Below, in pieces: positions 1 through 13,880 of a stretch of DNA of 64,000 bases. The notes under the pieces are model-generated. The model searched no databases, was not told where the DNA came from, and was given only the letters and a program-made list of their open reading frames with translations. The DNA comes from Hedera helix (Eukaryota; Streptophyta; Magnoliopsida; Apiales; Araliaceae), in contig OX359287.1 of assembly GCA_947179155.2 (NCBI GenBank), positions 3,957,501-4,021,500 on the forward strand, in the 5' to 3' direction. Each line of letters starts with the position of its first letter. Positions within the stretch are counted from its first letter, which is position 1. Made by a program: the position numbers and the translations under genes.

Positions 1-807
1 TAGAGTCATTTCGGTCAGAGTTGACTGAAGAAGATTGATCCATACACTAAAGGAGTACAAGGAGAAAATGATCAATCTTTAAGAGACAAAATGGGAGATC
101 GATCACTTGCATGAATATCCTCAACCCAAAGCTATTCTATGATTTGGAAATCGATTAAGAATGATTTTAGAGCAGGGTCTGATCAGATAAAAGTGATGGC
201 CCTAGAATCATTCTTTCACTACCAAGCTCTTTGAAATTGAGCTTAACGTTATCTTGGTAGCACCCCCAACAACTTCACTTAGTGACCCGCCAGATTTAGA
301 GGAATTTGCCCCTATTGAGGGAAGAGAACTGAATATCCTATGGAGGAAATTGGGTGAGGCCCGTCTGATTATTAGTGAATCGACCCTTGTTGAGGGAAGA
401 TGACTTAGTGACCTGCTTAATTCTTAGTGAATCAGACCCTTAGTAGTAGTGAAATATCCCTGCTCATCGGAATGAATGAGATGAGTAAGAGTAGTTCAGG
501 CTCTGAACCTCTTAAAAATACTGTGTTCTTCGCGTCTCTTTACTCCTTCTTAGTATTTAATGTTTATGCCATGTATGATGAGTTTACTGTGTATATAATT
601 TTCCATTAGCAAATTTATGAATAGAACTGTGTATGAAATACAAATGATCAAAAAAGGCTTTACCAAATACTTTAATTCCACCGCGCATATAACTCTCTAC
701 TTATTTGGTAAAGATGCTCAAAAATAAAAAAGTTATATATGAAATGTATAATGATCTATTCAACCCCCCCTCTAGATTATATCTATGTACCTCTGGGAAC
801 CAACAAC

Positions 808-818
808 GGGTATTAGAG
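808..818 (+). other. Primer binding site of copia element F
   Basis: GGGTATTAGAG resembles the standard plant initiator-Met tRNA primer site TGGTATCAGAG. It lies directly after the LTR end (...CCAACA near 805), which fixes the element's orientation as plus. Confidence 0.6.
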
Positions 819-2577
819 AAGGTTCGCACAAAACTTACTTAACAGAAATGAGTAGATCCTATGGTACAAACCAATTCTGTTATAGGTAAAAGAATTCACT
901 TATGAGCTTTAATGTCTTATTGTTAGTGGTAAAGCTTAAATACATGCATATACATTAAAAAATACGAAGAAATAGGTTTGGGCAAGACCGTGTGCAACTA
1001 TTCAAAGATGGCACCATCTATTAAAGATTCATAAGGAATGGTTGCCAAGTCTATTTCAGAATGGTCGAACACCGAAGCAGATTATCACTCTAGATAAGCA
1101 AATAATGTCTTATCAACAGATCTAGAGGACAACTGCTTAGAATATGCTTAAATGTTAAATCACTAAGGAAAGTTGGAGAGTCTTATCTGAATGCATGAAG
1201 AAACTACACTCAAATAATATTTTTTTAAAAATCTCAAAAGCCTTTAACCACGCAGGCTCAAGAAAAATGTCTACATCAAACTCATACAAACTTTATCCAG
1301 CATACAGATTTCTAAGACCCTAATCTTCTAAGGGTTCACTCAAGGCAATTATGTAGTAATTGTTTAAAAGACCAGTTCATAACTGAGCTAGAGCTTAAAC
1401 GATAAAAGCTGTAGATGGGTCACTTAAGATTCTCTCTAAGATAAAGATGGTGTTCTTCTTGTCATGGATTCAATGAGTAAATATGAAAAAGGCAAAGACT
1501 ACTTTATCTATTCTCCACCTACAACAGTAATTTGAGCATTCAAATCCAAAGATCTGCACTATTAGATCTCAATACTTACTGATTGTAGTAACCTCTATCC
1601 TCGAGAAAGATGTCTGATGAACTCTATTAATCACCAAAATCAAACGTTGGGCTTAGAGCAGGTCATTAGACTTGTCAATGTCTGGTGTTACCTAAAAGTG
1701 AGAGACGGGGGTATGCACAAAGGAGAGGAATGCATAACTCAGAGAGAAAAAGGAGAAATGAGGGGTGAATGTAATGAAGATCTCAAGCGAGGAAGGAATT
1801 AAAGTACAATTCAAAGTTATCGGACAGAAGAAAGAAAAAGCTACAGGGACATCACTACTGATATTCAATAAATTGATAGTAGTGAGGTATGAGTTAACAT
1901 CTCTCTCAATAAATGTGTGCATAACTATTAATTGCTCTATATGTTATATGTGACCACTTGTATACACACAACACTATTCAGAATGTCTTAGTCAAGATTT
2001 GTCAACCTCAAATTAAAATATAAAAAAAGCACTAACTGATTTGGAAACATCTCAGGAATTTGCTTTCTTTTTACTTCAATCTGAGGAGGAAAATAATATT
2101 CCAAGACCAACCCCGGAATAGTGTTTCCTAGGAGTCTTTAATCTTGAAAGGACTGCAATAATGTCTGCATATTATACTGATCTCTGGTTTTGAAAATACA
2201 AACTAAAATGAATCATACGGTCAAAATATCGAAAGATCGTAGAATTAGTCAAAAACAGACCCTATGAATCAACCTGATGAACATCGTAAGATTAAAATAT
2301 ACTTTGTGAACTCTAAAACCTGAATTTAGTATGGCAGTGGCAGGAACAGGAGAACAAAGAATGTCTTTCAATGATATAAATTCTTAGTCACACATACAAA
2401 AGCATGGATCATTTTTAAATGCTATAATTACCTTTAATAATTGAAAAAAATATTTTTAAAATAAAAAAAAATTCATTACATTTCATCTTGGTGTTAAGTT
2501 CTTCCAGAGAAAAGAGAATCCAATAATTATTCATAGACACAATATGCTTCAAGCAAATGATATCATAACCTATATGT

Positions 2578-2640
2578 AGTCGTTGTTGAAGGATTAATGT
2601 TCAATCTTCTGCTTATCAGTCATCTATGTGTCATTACATT
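2578..2640 (+). pseudogene. Copia protease-integrase linker remnant
   Basis: Plus-strand translation reads VVVEGLMFNLLLISHLC. This matches the copia hallmark before the integrase (V-EGL-xNLLSxSQLC). No intact protease or GAG-pre-integrase frame surrounds it; stops and frameshifts are frequent. Its position about 1.8 kb after the primer site fits gag-protease-integrase order. Confidence 0.55.
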
Positions 2641-4511
2641 ACAAATCTATTTTCCTAAACAACCAAAGTTAATAAAAGTGATTATGAGAAGGAGTTCGAC
2701 TCTTCTGAGAATATTAAGTTCTAATTATTAAAACGAGCTAATGATTAATCTCTTTGCACTAAGAACTCCTCTTACAAATGGGTGCAAAAGAGAATAAAAC
2801 AAGTCTTAAAGAAGAAAGGACACTTCTGACCACCGGGACATTAGAATGTCATCAACGCTAAATCTATCAATACTACCTGCTCTGCTCAGAAGAGGATTCT
2901 CAATCACTATACTTTCAACTATGGCATTCCGCAATCTTTGGAAAGAAAGACAAATCAAAATTTTAATGTTTGCACATCCTTGACTGTACTTGTTCAAATC
3001 CTCAACATATAGTAAGACTTAACTGATCATTTTATCGAAGACTAAGTCAAGGCATGATCAGTTAATTATGAAACTTACTAAGTTCAAGGTTGTCAAAGAA
3101 ATTTGTACAGCAAAATCATTTTAACTGAAAATCCTAAGAAGGCTACTAAGCATAATGATGAAAAATAAGACGATATCACAATCTATGATTCTTCAATTTC
3201 AAAGAAAGAACTGACCAACCCTATGATTAAAATATCTTATTAATCGTAAATTGAAGTGATGAAATAGGAAATTATCAAACTACTGAAAATTTGAACTCTG
3301 TAATAGTTGAACCAAGTTAAAAATCGTAGAGTAAACTTCTCAAATCCAATTACTCTACAAAACAGCAAGCCATTAATAGAACTCTTTTCTAAGGATCACA
3401 AATAAGAAAGCTCTAACAAACATTTTTACGAAAAAGGACAAAGGATCATTTACACAATGATCCTATAACTAAGAGTCAGTACTTGATTCGGTGCTAGTAA
3501 TGAACATTTCCACATTCAAAGGAAATATGAGATAAATCAACGAGACTCTTAGGGATGCTGGCTGGACAAATGCATAAAATGAGTTATAAGATTTGAGAGC
3601 TGGTTCTCAGTTCAAACAAAAGATCTGGCCCATGCATCAAGAGAAAACTTCAATTATGATTTGATTGAAAACAGAGCAATGAAAAAAAAACTAGAACAAG
3701 CTGGGAGCATGATGAAATCAACCGTGATTTCATGTCCTAGAAGTTTAAGTAAAGGAAATTCAGATGTTTCTTGCTCTAACTGTCCTTATGAAATTCATAA
3801 ATAGTTACATGAATGTCTGAAAATGTTTTTCTATTTGTTATACTTAGAAAGATTATGATAAATCATTCTAAGGCTTTGCTAACTTAAAATTCTAAGTTGT
3901 ATTTTAGATAAGACAAATTATGACTCAGACAAAGTTTAACATTTGATCGTAACAATTTAATTTATGTACAAAAGAAATGAATGGGATTATGTACTTATCA
4001 AAAATTACAAGTTTGTATAGAAAATATAACTTGTGAGTTTAATGTCAAAAAGTTATGTGAGAAAGTACAACAGGTAAATACAGAATAAAATAAATTGAGC
4101 ATAATAAGTGGACTGAGTACCCTATTAATTATGATGAATAAAATTCATCAACCAAACCAAATGCATTAATGATCTATGAAGGAAGATTGGTTTGGAATGT
4201 AGCCACTATCACAAAGCGTACTGCATTGAAAGCCTGACAGGAAATGGAAAACGATAAATGTAATGATTATAATCATTATAAGAATAGAACTAGTTCTTCT
4301 CATATATCTAATTGATAATAAATCTGAGGTTAAAAATTCTATATATAATGTTTTAATCCCAAGAAAGCTGTTGAATAACATAAGGAGTTATTCTTTGATA
4401 TATAGATGTTAATATTAAAGAATGCATATCAAACTACTATGAATGGGATGTACTATTATGGCCAAGAGACAAATCTAATTCTTAGTCAACAATTTGACAT
4501 GATTAAATCAA

Positions 4512-4712
4512 TAAAAAAGCTGAATACATAACAGTTAAATGCTGCTAAAATCAAAGGATGGAAAATCAACTAGTTGACTACAATCATGATTTGAATTTAT
4601 TAACCCATCATACTGTCAAGCATTCTTAAGATAAATTTTCATTAAGCATCTGTACGTGTTGAGATAATGTGTTCAAATGATGATATAATCTTAAAAGATA
4701 TCTCAACAAGTG
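4512..4712 (+). pseudogene. Copia RNase H remnant
   Basis: Plus-strand translation gives KKAEYI...CC, then MENQLVDY, then VKHS, then CSNDDIILKDIST with intervening stops. This follows the order of the copia RNase H C-terminus (AEYIAAxxCC, a W-MxxxLxDY motif, then the QHSRTKHI region and a ...I-LxxIST segment). The reading frame is broken, so no product is expected. Confidence 0.55.
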
Positions 4713-6068
4713 TAATAAAATACTCATTACTTAATTTATTAATCTTTAGTATGACTGGATGCAAATGTAATGAAGTATGTCTGTCTAATCATAATGAAAG
4801 GATTTTGAGTATCCAGAAAAAGGATCGTATTGTAATTAAGAATCGTTGAGTAAATACAAGTTTAATCTCAATCCTACGAAAGGTATTAATCAATGAATCA
4901 TTCTTTGTTCAAACTTCAAATTTTTAAAAGGAATAGTCAAATCGATCAGTTAAGATAATTATATAATGGCTGACCTCAGAAAAAGGTGAAAAAGTTAGGA
5001 GGTACATTTAAGATGAAATAAATCTCCTAAAATTATTGATGCACGTAACTGCTATAGCCGAACTAACAACTTGACTAATCACTAAAGGCTTGGCACGTGT
5101 TAAAGTCGTCATTAGAAGTATAAGGAATATGTTTTGTAAATCTTCGTTTCATCTGTCGAGAAATTTGTGATGATTGTTTACGTTTCTTAAATAACTCCTT
5201 TTAAATATCTTCTTACATCTAAAGAAACCACATATTTCATATTATCATTAAATCAAAACAAAAAACATGTTTTCTTTTCTAAGTGATCTTTAAAACTTTT
5301 CAAGCCTACATCTCAAAACTAGACTTCATCTTCAAGTTGCGAATGCTAAATTTTTGATCTATGAAGTTAGAGAAGGCTATGATGAATCAGAAGAGTGAAG
5401 GATAAGAATTAGAGGCTTCAAAGCGTTCGTTGCGAGAGATGAACTAGGACATAACCTGGAGAAAAGATTTTAGTATGATGTATCATATATCATTTTTGAT
5501 TTTACTATCGTAAAAGTTAGAATTCTTTTCATCATAACTGTCATGCATAGCCCACACTCCTTTTTCTTTGAAATACCCATCAGAATGAGTGATCTTTTTC
5601 TACTAGTTTGTCTTTCAAGGAAATCTATAGAAAAAGAGGCAAGAACTGTTGAGGATGGAGTGCTTAAAGAAAGAAAGAAGGTGAACACAAGGATGACACT
5701 CACAAATAAGTTGTTTATGCGAGTGACATGCTAAGAATCCGTTTTCACAACAAAAGCCTCCTCGATGTCCTTCTAGCGGACTTGTCCATGGAGGGCTCTA
5801 ATGAAAACTCATCACCCTATTTGCTGCTGATAAAAAGGGGGGAAAGTGAAATGGATAAAACCATAATGCTCTCCCAAATGTCAGTATCAAATAGGGAAGA
5901 GAAGGAGGTGCAAAAAAGATTTGTATATAACTTAAGGGGAATTAGGGAGAGAAACTTGTAATATGTTTATGATCTGATATGTACAAAAAGAAATTGAATA
6001 AATAAGTTATCTATTCTTAATATACGTCTTGTTGCATTTTGTTTTGTTTAATTGTTTTGTCATCATAA

Positions 6069-6395
6069 AAAATGAGGAGATTGTTAGCAAATTTATGTAC
6101 TCACCTATTTGAATTTAATGATAACAAAACAATAATAAAATGCTTAATTTAATGATTTTGTTATGCGGTTGTTAAATTTTTATGCCTTTATATGTTTGCG
6201 TAATATATGATTACATTATTATCTGAAAAGAACGAGAAAGTAATTTCAAACCGACAATTTTACTTACTTTCCCTATAATTTATTGTTGTTCATTCCAGTT
6301 ATAATGACTCAACGAATCCACTGTTGGTCGAAATTGGAACTACTTATTTAAATCTTATTTATTAGTTATGTTTCGACTCTAAAGATTGATTGAAT
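6069..6395 (+). mobile_element. Polypurine tract and partial 3' LTR of copia element F
   Basis: The tract AAAAAATGAGGAGAT is followed at 6085 by TGTTAGCAAATTTATG and then ATGATAACAAAAC. This matches the common copia junction (GGGGAGATTGTTAG...GATGATAACAAA). The LTR continues to about 6395, where sequence typical of the end of element G begins, so the LTR is truncated there. Confidence 0.55.
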
Positions 6396-7844
6396 CAAAT
6401 CACGTGCAAGCATACGCGACCAACAAGTAATATAATGAAAGTAAAGTATCGATCCCACAAGGAATTACATCTAACGCTTTCCAAATACTAATTCTATCAA
6501 GTCGATTCTTATTTAAACGACACAAATGTAAACTAACTAACAACATAAAGGAGATGATAGAACCTAAAATTACAATTTCCCACCATGATGTTGAGCAAAA
6601 TTAGGATATGAGACTCGTACAAGTATTATTTCTAATTTAATCATCCAGATTTCTCCCAATAAGTCATTTAAATCTCAAACACTCTCCCTTTTATTGATTA
6701 AACCAATCCTATGATTCCAACATACATTAGCCCCAAGGTTTCGAATCACAAAAACATGCCAAAAATAAAATAACTTCACTTAGGCACATTATCGAACACT
6801 TGGCGTGCATAATGCAATAAAACAATGAATGAAATCAACCAATTAGGATTAAGCCACCCCATTAAGAGGTTTATCTAGCACAACAATGAGAAGAGAGATA
6901 ATTAATCTAAATAACACACTAGGTTCCATATAAACTAAAGGTTTATGCTAAATTCATAGAAAATGTAACAAACTCTAACCAAATGAATACAACAATCCAT
7001 ACAAGTGAGTACACGCACATTCAATTGAATTAAACATATTTCATGGACAAGTTCTTCAATACTATGATCAATACATCAAATAATATTTGAAAGATTATAC
7101 AAAATCAAGCATCCATGGTTCCAAAAATACTTCAAACATATGGTTTACAACAAAAAGGAAAGATAAGAGAGAAGATACAATCCATAGAAGGAATCCACCA
7201 TCGCTTAGCAATCATTCAATCCATAGCTTCCATTATGATGAGTGTTGTTGCACTAGAGACTCATTTCTTAGCTCTAGCCGCTGCGAAAATGAGAGGTTTT
7301 TTTATGTGTCTGGCTTTCCTTCCTTTTATTTCTTTTCCTGCCGAACAGTGGCCTAGAGGGGTACTAGGCGCCTAGGCGCTTCTTATTCTTCTAATTTGGG
7401 CACCTAGGCTCTTAGGGGCTTGGGCGCCTGGACACATTTTAAAGTTATGTCATTATTTTTTAGTTCGAGCTCCTTCAGTGTTTTAGTCATATCTCTTTCG
7501 TCTGAACTATGATTGACATGATTCAAGATGTTTCGGAAATTTAAGAAGTAGATATACAACTTTTATGTTGCATGAAATGAGAGATGATGGTTGTATCAAT
7601 GTCTAAATTGGGTTTGAAGTGGTTGCAACGTCAATGGCACACTAAAAATCAAAATCTTGCAACTCTATACTTTAATACTCATAGCTCTTATTCCAATTAT
7701 TGTAAAATATATAATAATATATATAAGCAATATATAAAACCTAAACAAGATTAAAACACAATAAAAACTAAATAAATTGCTAAAGAATTCACAAATTATA
7801 AAGGTCAAAAGTATTAAATAAATATGTATAAAAACCAATGATCA
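6396..7844 (-). mobile_element. 3' LTR of element G
   Basis: Minus-strand LTR of about 1.45 kb starting TGATCATTGG at 7844. Its far end (around 6400-6470) shares the GCAAG-TATAC-like and GATC(T/C)CAC motifs with the other G LTR at 9770-9840. It carries the palindrome-like GGCGCCTAGGCGC at 7367-7380 and a possible TATA-like CATAAAAAAACC around 7295-7310. Short ORFs at 7087-7375 show no similarity I recognise. Confidence 0.55.
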
Positions 7845-8058
7845 AATACCCCCAAACTTGAATCTTTACTTGTCCTCAAGCAACATAAAGATAAACTATA
7901 AAAACAAAAATAATAAACAATAACACGAGCAATGAGTCAACATGAAAAACAATTGGCTCCACAGATTATTCAAATTATACCTACAAGAAAATTTTAAAAT
8001 ATCACAAAGTCTAGAATTTGAACTTATATGTTAATCATACATTACTCATGAACCACAA

Positions 8059-8082
8059 GTGTGTGTGTGTGTGTGTGTGTGT
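8059..8082. repeat. (GT)12 microsatellite
   Basis: Uninterrupted GT dinucleotides inside the internal region of element G. Confidence 0.95.
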
Positions 8083-9285
8083 ATACTATTTGCAACAAAC
8101 TAAATATAGTTTAAATTAGCTTAAGCGACCATATTACCTTATTGAAAGAAAATAAAAACTCCTAAACTTGTTATCACATCATTCGCCAAAAAATTGTATG
8201 TTAGTGCATTTTATGCTCCTTCTCACTTAATCAAGCGTTTATTAATGAGTGCATTTTATACTCCATCACAATCTACCATATGATTACTATTTAATTTATT
8301 TTATTTTATTTTTATTTAGAGGTCAATGTGTTTTACGTTCTCACCTAAGCATGTGTTTATGAGTGAGTGCATTTTACGTATCTTCTTATCTAAGCACATG
8401 GTTCGCTATTCAAACGAGAGTGTTTCGCTTCAAGTGATGTTTAAATGTGATCTAGAGTTTAGTGATATCTCCCACAAGCATTCGGTCATATAAGCATTCT
8501 CTAAGCATATAACTAGTCTAATACAAATGGATACGTGCTCAAAGTGAAAGGGATCACAAGAAATATAAAAATTAACGACAAGTTAAGCACACAGACTAAG
8601 TAACATTAATTCATTTTCTACAAGTTATAATCCAAGCAATCATAGCCCGATCCTCTATTAAAGTTCAAATCACATCAAAACAAAGCTCAATGACACTTAA
8701 ATAACTAAACAAAACACATAAACAACACCTATACTATGACTCTTAAACAAAACACACCTAAAACAAAACAAAAACAAAAAAATGAAACAAGTACTATCCA
8801 TTTTCGTAGGAAATACGGTTGTACTTAGCACGTGTAACAAGCCGTTAAACCCCAAAGTTGCCCGAGAGGACGAGTTGTATTTCTTGAGGGTTTGCAGAGA
8901 ATATACCCACAAAATTCAAAACACAACAAAACTTGTTTAAACTTTTATTTATAGTGCATCAAAATGCACACTAACACAAAAACATAAAACTAAAAAAGAA
9001 AAACAACATATCAACATATCAACACCAAGTATATCAAAACAAGTCGTCGAAGACCCCCAAACTTGAAACTGACAAAGTCCTCATAATTTAAAATGAAAGA
9101 ATTTAAAGCAAAGGACTTCCCTGATTATTAGCCAGCTGTCGTCCACAATAACAACCATCTCCAAACATTTTGCTAAGATATGACCTGAACAAGCAAGAAA
9201 AAAACTAAACAATAATTAGTAACACTTAGGTAGCCTTAGGTAGCCTCTCAATTAGCACTTGTTTTATAGTCTTCAGTCTGACTCC

Positions 9286-9310
9286 ATTATTATTATTATT
9301 ATTATTATTA

Positions 9311-9356
<46 letters not shown>

Positions 9357-9357
9357 G

Positions 9358-9402
<45 letters not shown>

Positions 9403-9428
9403 ATTATTATTATTATTATTATTATTAT
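9286..9428. repeat. (TTA)n microsatellite, about 143 bp
   Basis: Nearly pure TTA/ATT trinucleotides with three interruptions (near 9311, 9356 and 9401). It creates poly-isoleucine ORFs on both strands, which are not genes. Confidence 0.97.
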
Positions 9429-9728
9429 GTACCTAAGAATTTTTTTAAAAACCAAAATCAAACAAAAAGAAAGTGTTATGTGAAATTGAACCTCAAGTCC
9501 CCAACAATTAAGTCGCGCTTCAGACAAGTATTATTGCTAATCTTGCCAGCACAATTTCCCAAGCAATGGTGATAAGCCGAACAATAAGGCACCAGAAGTT
9601 AAGCCAGGCTCGGGTAAGCATTATCGCTAATCTTGCCTGCATAGTTTATCACACTTGACAAACACAAAAATCTAAACTAGTATCAACACGAATGAAATCA
9701 ATAATGGAAAGAAATTAGAAACTAATTT

Positions 9729-9744
9729 CTCAGCAACGGTGCCA
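9729..9744 (-). other. Primer binding site of element G
   Basis: Minus-strand TGGCACCGTTGCTGAG closely matches the Asp-tRNA type primer site TGGCGCCGTTGCCGGG used by Athila-like elements. It is preceded by the usual AAGTTTT spacer after the LTR. Confidence 0.65.
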
Positions 9745-11284
9745 AAAACTTAACGGTCGTTTTCACGATTAATATTAGCGTGCAAGTATACACGGCCTTC
9801 AAGTAGTATAAAGTATTTATATGTCGATCTCACAGAGAGTTAATACTAATAATTTTCAAATATTAAACTTATAACAATCTAATCTTATTTAAACAACAAT
9901 TAAAGTTGTTTATTTTTTATTAACACAGAATTTTAAAATAAGTAATGTGTGGCAACAAATATCAGTTCTAAACAAACTAAGACCATAACTTCTCCTAACA
10001 CCTCATTAGAAAATCATCCCCTGTGAGGACCCGAAATTTCAAGATTTCTTTAATAAAATTAAATGAGAATTTAATTGATAAAATTATCAAGATTGTTAAA
10101 TTAATTATTATTTTATGTGATTTAATGTATGAGATGAGATTTAATTAGTAAATTAAATCTGTACAGAGATTTTGATGAATGGTATGGAATTAAAGAAATT
10201 GAAAAACAAATAAATTGTTTAAAAATAATTTATTAAGAATAAGAGAAATTTCATGTAAATGTACAATAAATTGTACAATTAAATTATTATGAAAGTGCAG
10301 AAATTATGTTTTAAATGAGGTTATATGGAAATGTAAGAAATATGAATTATATATGTATATATATGTGTTTATGCTTAATTGTTATAATTATAAATGTTAT
10401 TAATTATGAAAATTAAGGGATTAATAATTAAATTAATCCGAAAAATTTATGAAAAGTTAACGAGGAAGTTAGTAAAAATTGTAATTATTGATTTTAAATT
10501 AATTATGAATTATGGAGGAAGTTTAGAAATTAATTGAGAAGAAATGTAATTATATAAATTATATAATAATAATTATATAATTTATATAAGGAAATTAAAA
10601 TGTTGTATGAAGGAAATAATAATTATATAAATTATATAAGAATAATTATATAATTTATATAAGAGAATTAAATTAATTAAGGGTGGAAGAAAATTTTATA
10701 AATTGTATTTGTGTAAAATGGAAATTGTTTAAAAAGGAATAATGTAATTATATAAATTATATAATTTATATAAGGAAAGTTAATGTGAATATTAAAGAAA
10801 TTGAATAATAAATAAGAAAAAAGAATGTTTTAAGTTATTAAAAATTATATTTATGTATAATGGAATTATTATGACTTTTATGAAAGATAATATTTTGGAA
10901 ACGTGAACATGTTAATGTAACATGTTGTCCAAGTAACGGAGTGAAAAATTATGAAAAATAATTTTTATAAGTTATATGAATTATTTTATGATTTTTGGAG
11001 GTATAAATTACCTCATATAATTACATGCATGACGTTATGCGTGTACAAAATTTGTCAAGTAAAGTACCCAAAAATGGTATAAATATTAATAATAAATTAT
11101 GTTATAATTTTTAGTAATTTAAAATAAATATTTTATATACATTATATAAAATTTTTATTACACGAAATGATTTCATAAGGTATTAAATTAATTATTTATG
11201 CATGAATTGTGGCGTTGGAACTTTCGGGAGAAAGCAAAGTCGGTGTATTTTTTTAAAACAAAAAAAAAATGTTAAGTACCTTGG

Positions 11285-11295
11285 CTTATAAAAGG
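11285..11295 (+). promoter_or_regulatory. TATA box of solo LTR K
   Basis: CTTATAAAAGG followed by a purine-rich and then CACC-rich leader. No experimental start site is known. Confidence 0.45.
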
Positions 11296-11637
11296 AAAAG
11301 GAAAGTAAGAAGAAAAGAGAAAGAAAAGAAAAGAAAACAAAAACATAGCCACCACCTTGCTCCATCCGAAAACCCTGACCACCACTACTCCACCGGCAAC
11401 CGCCATAGCCACCACCATGGGAAAGGAGGTTTATGCCATCAAAGGAAGGATTTTTAAAGCCAAAGAAGGTATAATTTTGCATGTTTTGTACTGTTGCCGG
11501 AAGAAATCTGGAGGAAGAAATAAAAAGGCTGCTGCGCATATAGCCATTTTTTTTGCCAGACGCGGTATGAAACGGCGTCGTTTTACGCGCTGAGGGGAGG
11601 TAGGTCGCGCCATGAGCGGAAGAAGAATTTTGTCATG

Positions 11638-11655
11638 CCAAACGACGTCGTTTGG
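11638..11655. repeat. 18-bp perfect palindrome in solo LTR K
   Basis: CCAAACGACGTCGTTTGG equals its own reverse complement. A related imperfect copy (AAACGGCGTCGTTT) lies at about 11570-11583. Both lie downstream of the TATA box and just before the J insertion point. Confidence 0.9.
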
Positions 11656-12829
11656 CGAGGTGGAGCCGGGGTGTGACGCCCCCAAATCCGAGTCCCTTGA
11701 ACCTCGGGTTCGGTGCTCACTATTCATCACTTGACAAGCATTCATAAACTAAAACTTCAATAACTCGCGGAAAACATACATAATTTCATTACCAAACGTA
11801 CCTTCAATCCCAGGTTCCACTAACCTTAATACTTCATCATTACCTTATAATAAAAAAAAAGGTTTGCACATATAGTACGACTAATTACGTCTACTCGTTC
11901 ATCTTTCCTTTGCCGTGGTGCTCCTTAGATCACTCGGCTTAACTGAAAATAGTTCATGATATAGCAAGGGTGAGCAACTACTTTGCCCAGCAAGTTTAAA
12001 AAAACAAGAAATGATATATCATGAATGAAAAAGATTTATCTTCGAAAGTTTCAACAATAAATAACAATTGTGAAATAACAAGAATCAATGTTCAATAAAA
12101 GAATAGATTGACTCTTTACTGCTGAGTGGTCTCAAAGGACCATGAACTGCTACTAAGGTAGAACAGACATACAATGACTGACACCTCGTTAAAAATAACG
12201 GGACACTCGAGGGGATCAGTCCTCTCATGTCCTATGTATATGCATAACATTTAGATTTCTTGCGCGCATTCGGTTTCCCGACAAATAAAAATCCCCTTTA
12301 ACTAGGGTTGTTCTTTCTCAGTCTTATTGTAAGAATCCGCACCAGCCAATGGTTTGGATAAGCTTTCATAATATTCAATTAGATGAATTTAAACATGCAT
12401 TTGTCTAGCCGAAACAATTAGCTTAGACATTCTTAAACAGTTCGTAAATTACTGAACTATAACATTTGCAAAGGCACTATGTGCGAATACAATAACCAAT
12501 AATGAGGTGGAGTAATTTTAGATAATTAATCCACTTTAAGTTCTGTCAAATAACTACGAGTGTAGAATTTGCTCAACAATAATTTGAATAGCTCAATGTA
12601 CATAAAGTTGAAGGAAACTTGCAACAATAAATATAAGTTAGGGTTAAGAAGAACTTGCCTGTTCTGCTGACTACTGCTATTCAACTTAAAAATACTTCCT
12701 TTAGGTGACCTAATATTCAATAACATTGATCCTCCAATTAGCATAACACATATAGGTTTATTTAACATTAATAACCTTAACATATAAGTCTTAAATCATC
12801 TATCACTTAATCATAACCTTAAAACTCTT

Positions 12830-13880
12830 AATAATATTATCAATCACTTGATAATATTTTAACTCACATAACCATCACTTCATTGCTTTATAATATTATC
12901 TCCTTTGATAATATATAAATACTACATATAATATTATTAATCGTATAATAATATTTTAACCATTTATTATTTCAAAAATAAATCACTTAGCTCCTCAATA
13001 TTATTAACCATATAATAATCCTCTTAATCTCTTTATTATCTCAACCACTTATTAACATTATTAATAATTAAATGATGCTTTACAATATCCCCAATGATAT
13101 TAATTATCCAATAATATCTTAATCGTTTATAAATATTATTAACCATTTAATAATATTTTATCCTCTCAATAATATTATTAATCCTTTAATAATATCCTTA
13201 TCCTTAGTTAATATCATTAATCATTTAATAATATTTCAATCATATGTTAACATTATTAATAATGTCTTACTCTTCAAATAATATTATTTATCAAATAATA
13301 ACTCCAATAACTTATAAATATTATTATCCATTTAATAATATTTTACACTCAAAATAGTATCATTTAATACCATTTTCTTCTCTCATTAATATTATTAACC
13401 ATTTAATAATATTCTATTCTCATACTAATATTATTAACCATTCAATAATATTTTAAATCCTTAAATAATATTATTAATCATTTAATAATATTCTACTAAC
13501 TTACTAATATTATTAATCATTTAATAATATTCTATTAACTTACTAATATTATTAACCATTTAATAATATTTTAATCATTCATTAATATTATTAACCATTT
13601 AATGATCACTTATTAATATTATTCATCATTTAATAATATTTTAATCATTTACAAATATTATTCACCATTTGATAATATTTTAATCTCTTATTAATATTAT
13701 TAACCATTTAATAATATTTTAATCACTTATTAATATTATTAACCATTTAATAATATTTTAATCTCTTACTAATATTATTAACCATTTAATAATATTTTAA
13801 CCAATTGTTAATGTTATTCATCATTTAATAAATTTTTAATCATATACTAATATTATTGATCATTTAATAATATTTTAATA
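12830..13880. repeat. Tandem array of AT hairpin units in LTR J
   Basis: Units of roughly 36-46 bp alternate AATATTATTAA with TTTAATAATATT, joined by short CCA(T) loops. The two halves are reverse complements, so each unit can fold as a hairpin. At least 15 copies of TTAATAATATT or close variants are visible between 13140 and 13870. Confidence 0.85.

Larger units (their letters stand above)
1..6395 (+). mobile_element. Degenerate Ty1/copia LTR retrotransposon (element F)
   Basis: An old copia-type element read on the plus strand. Its 5' LTR ends near 805 after a C-run (CCCCCCCTCTAG) typical of copia LTR ends, followed by a primer binding site. The internal region of about 5.2 kb has the expected size but is full of stops. 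Recognisable coding remnants are a protease/integrase linker at 2578-2640 and RNase H at 4512-4712. A purine tract and the 3' LTR start lie at 6069-6085. Between 4713 and 6068 there are only short ORFs (for example 5543-5734 and 5728-5961) that I do not recognise; some copia lineages carry an extra region after pol. The 5' boundary is outside or unresolved in 1-600. The right end is cut by element G. Confidence 0.6.
7845..9728 (-). mobile_element. Internal non-coding region of element G
   Basis: No coding domain found. It holds the purine tract (7845-7859), a GT microsatellite, a long TTA microsatellite, and two blocks shared with element B: 8185-8400 (repeated TGAGTGCATTTTA phrases) and 8795-8925 (TTTTCGTAGGAAATACGG and the following GTTAAACCCCAAAG). 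These blocks are conserved although nothing is encoded. Confidence 0.55.

Noticed and set aside
5470..5961. Cluster of 60-77 codon ORFs
   Set aside because: No family resemblance; lies in the post-pol part of the decayed copia element. Not reported as genes.
9259..9527. Poly-isoleucine ORFs on both strands
   Set aside because: Produced by the TTA microsatellite; no gene.
11192..11745. Overlapping frames of 78-115 codons around 11192-11745
   Set aside because: Span the TATA/leader of LTR K and the border with LTR J; they cross the insertion point, so they cannot be old genes.
12830..13880. Regular AT array considered as CRISPR or centromeric satellite
   Set aside because: No spacers or fixed repeat length; it is inside a TSD-flanked LTR in a plant genome.
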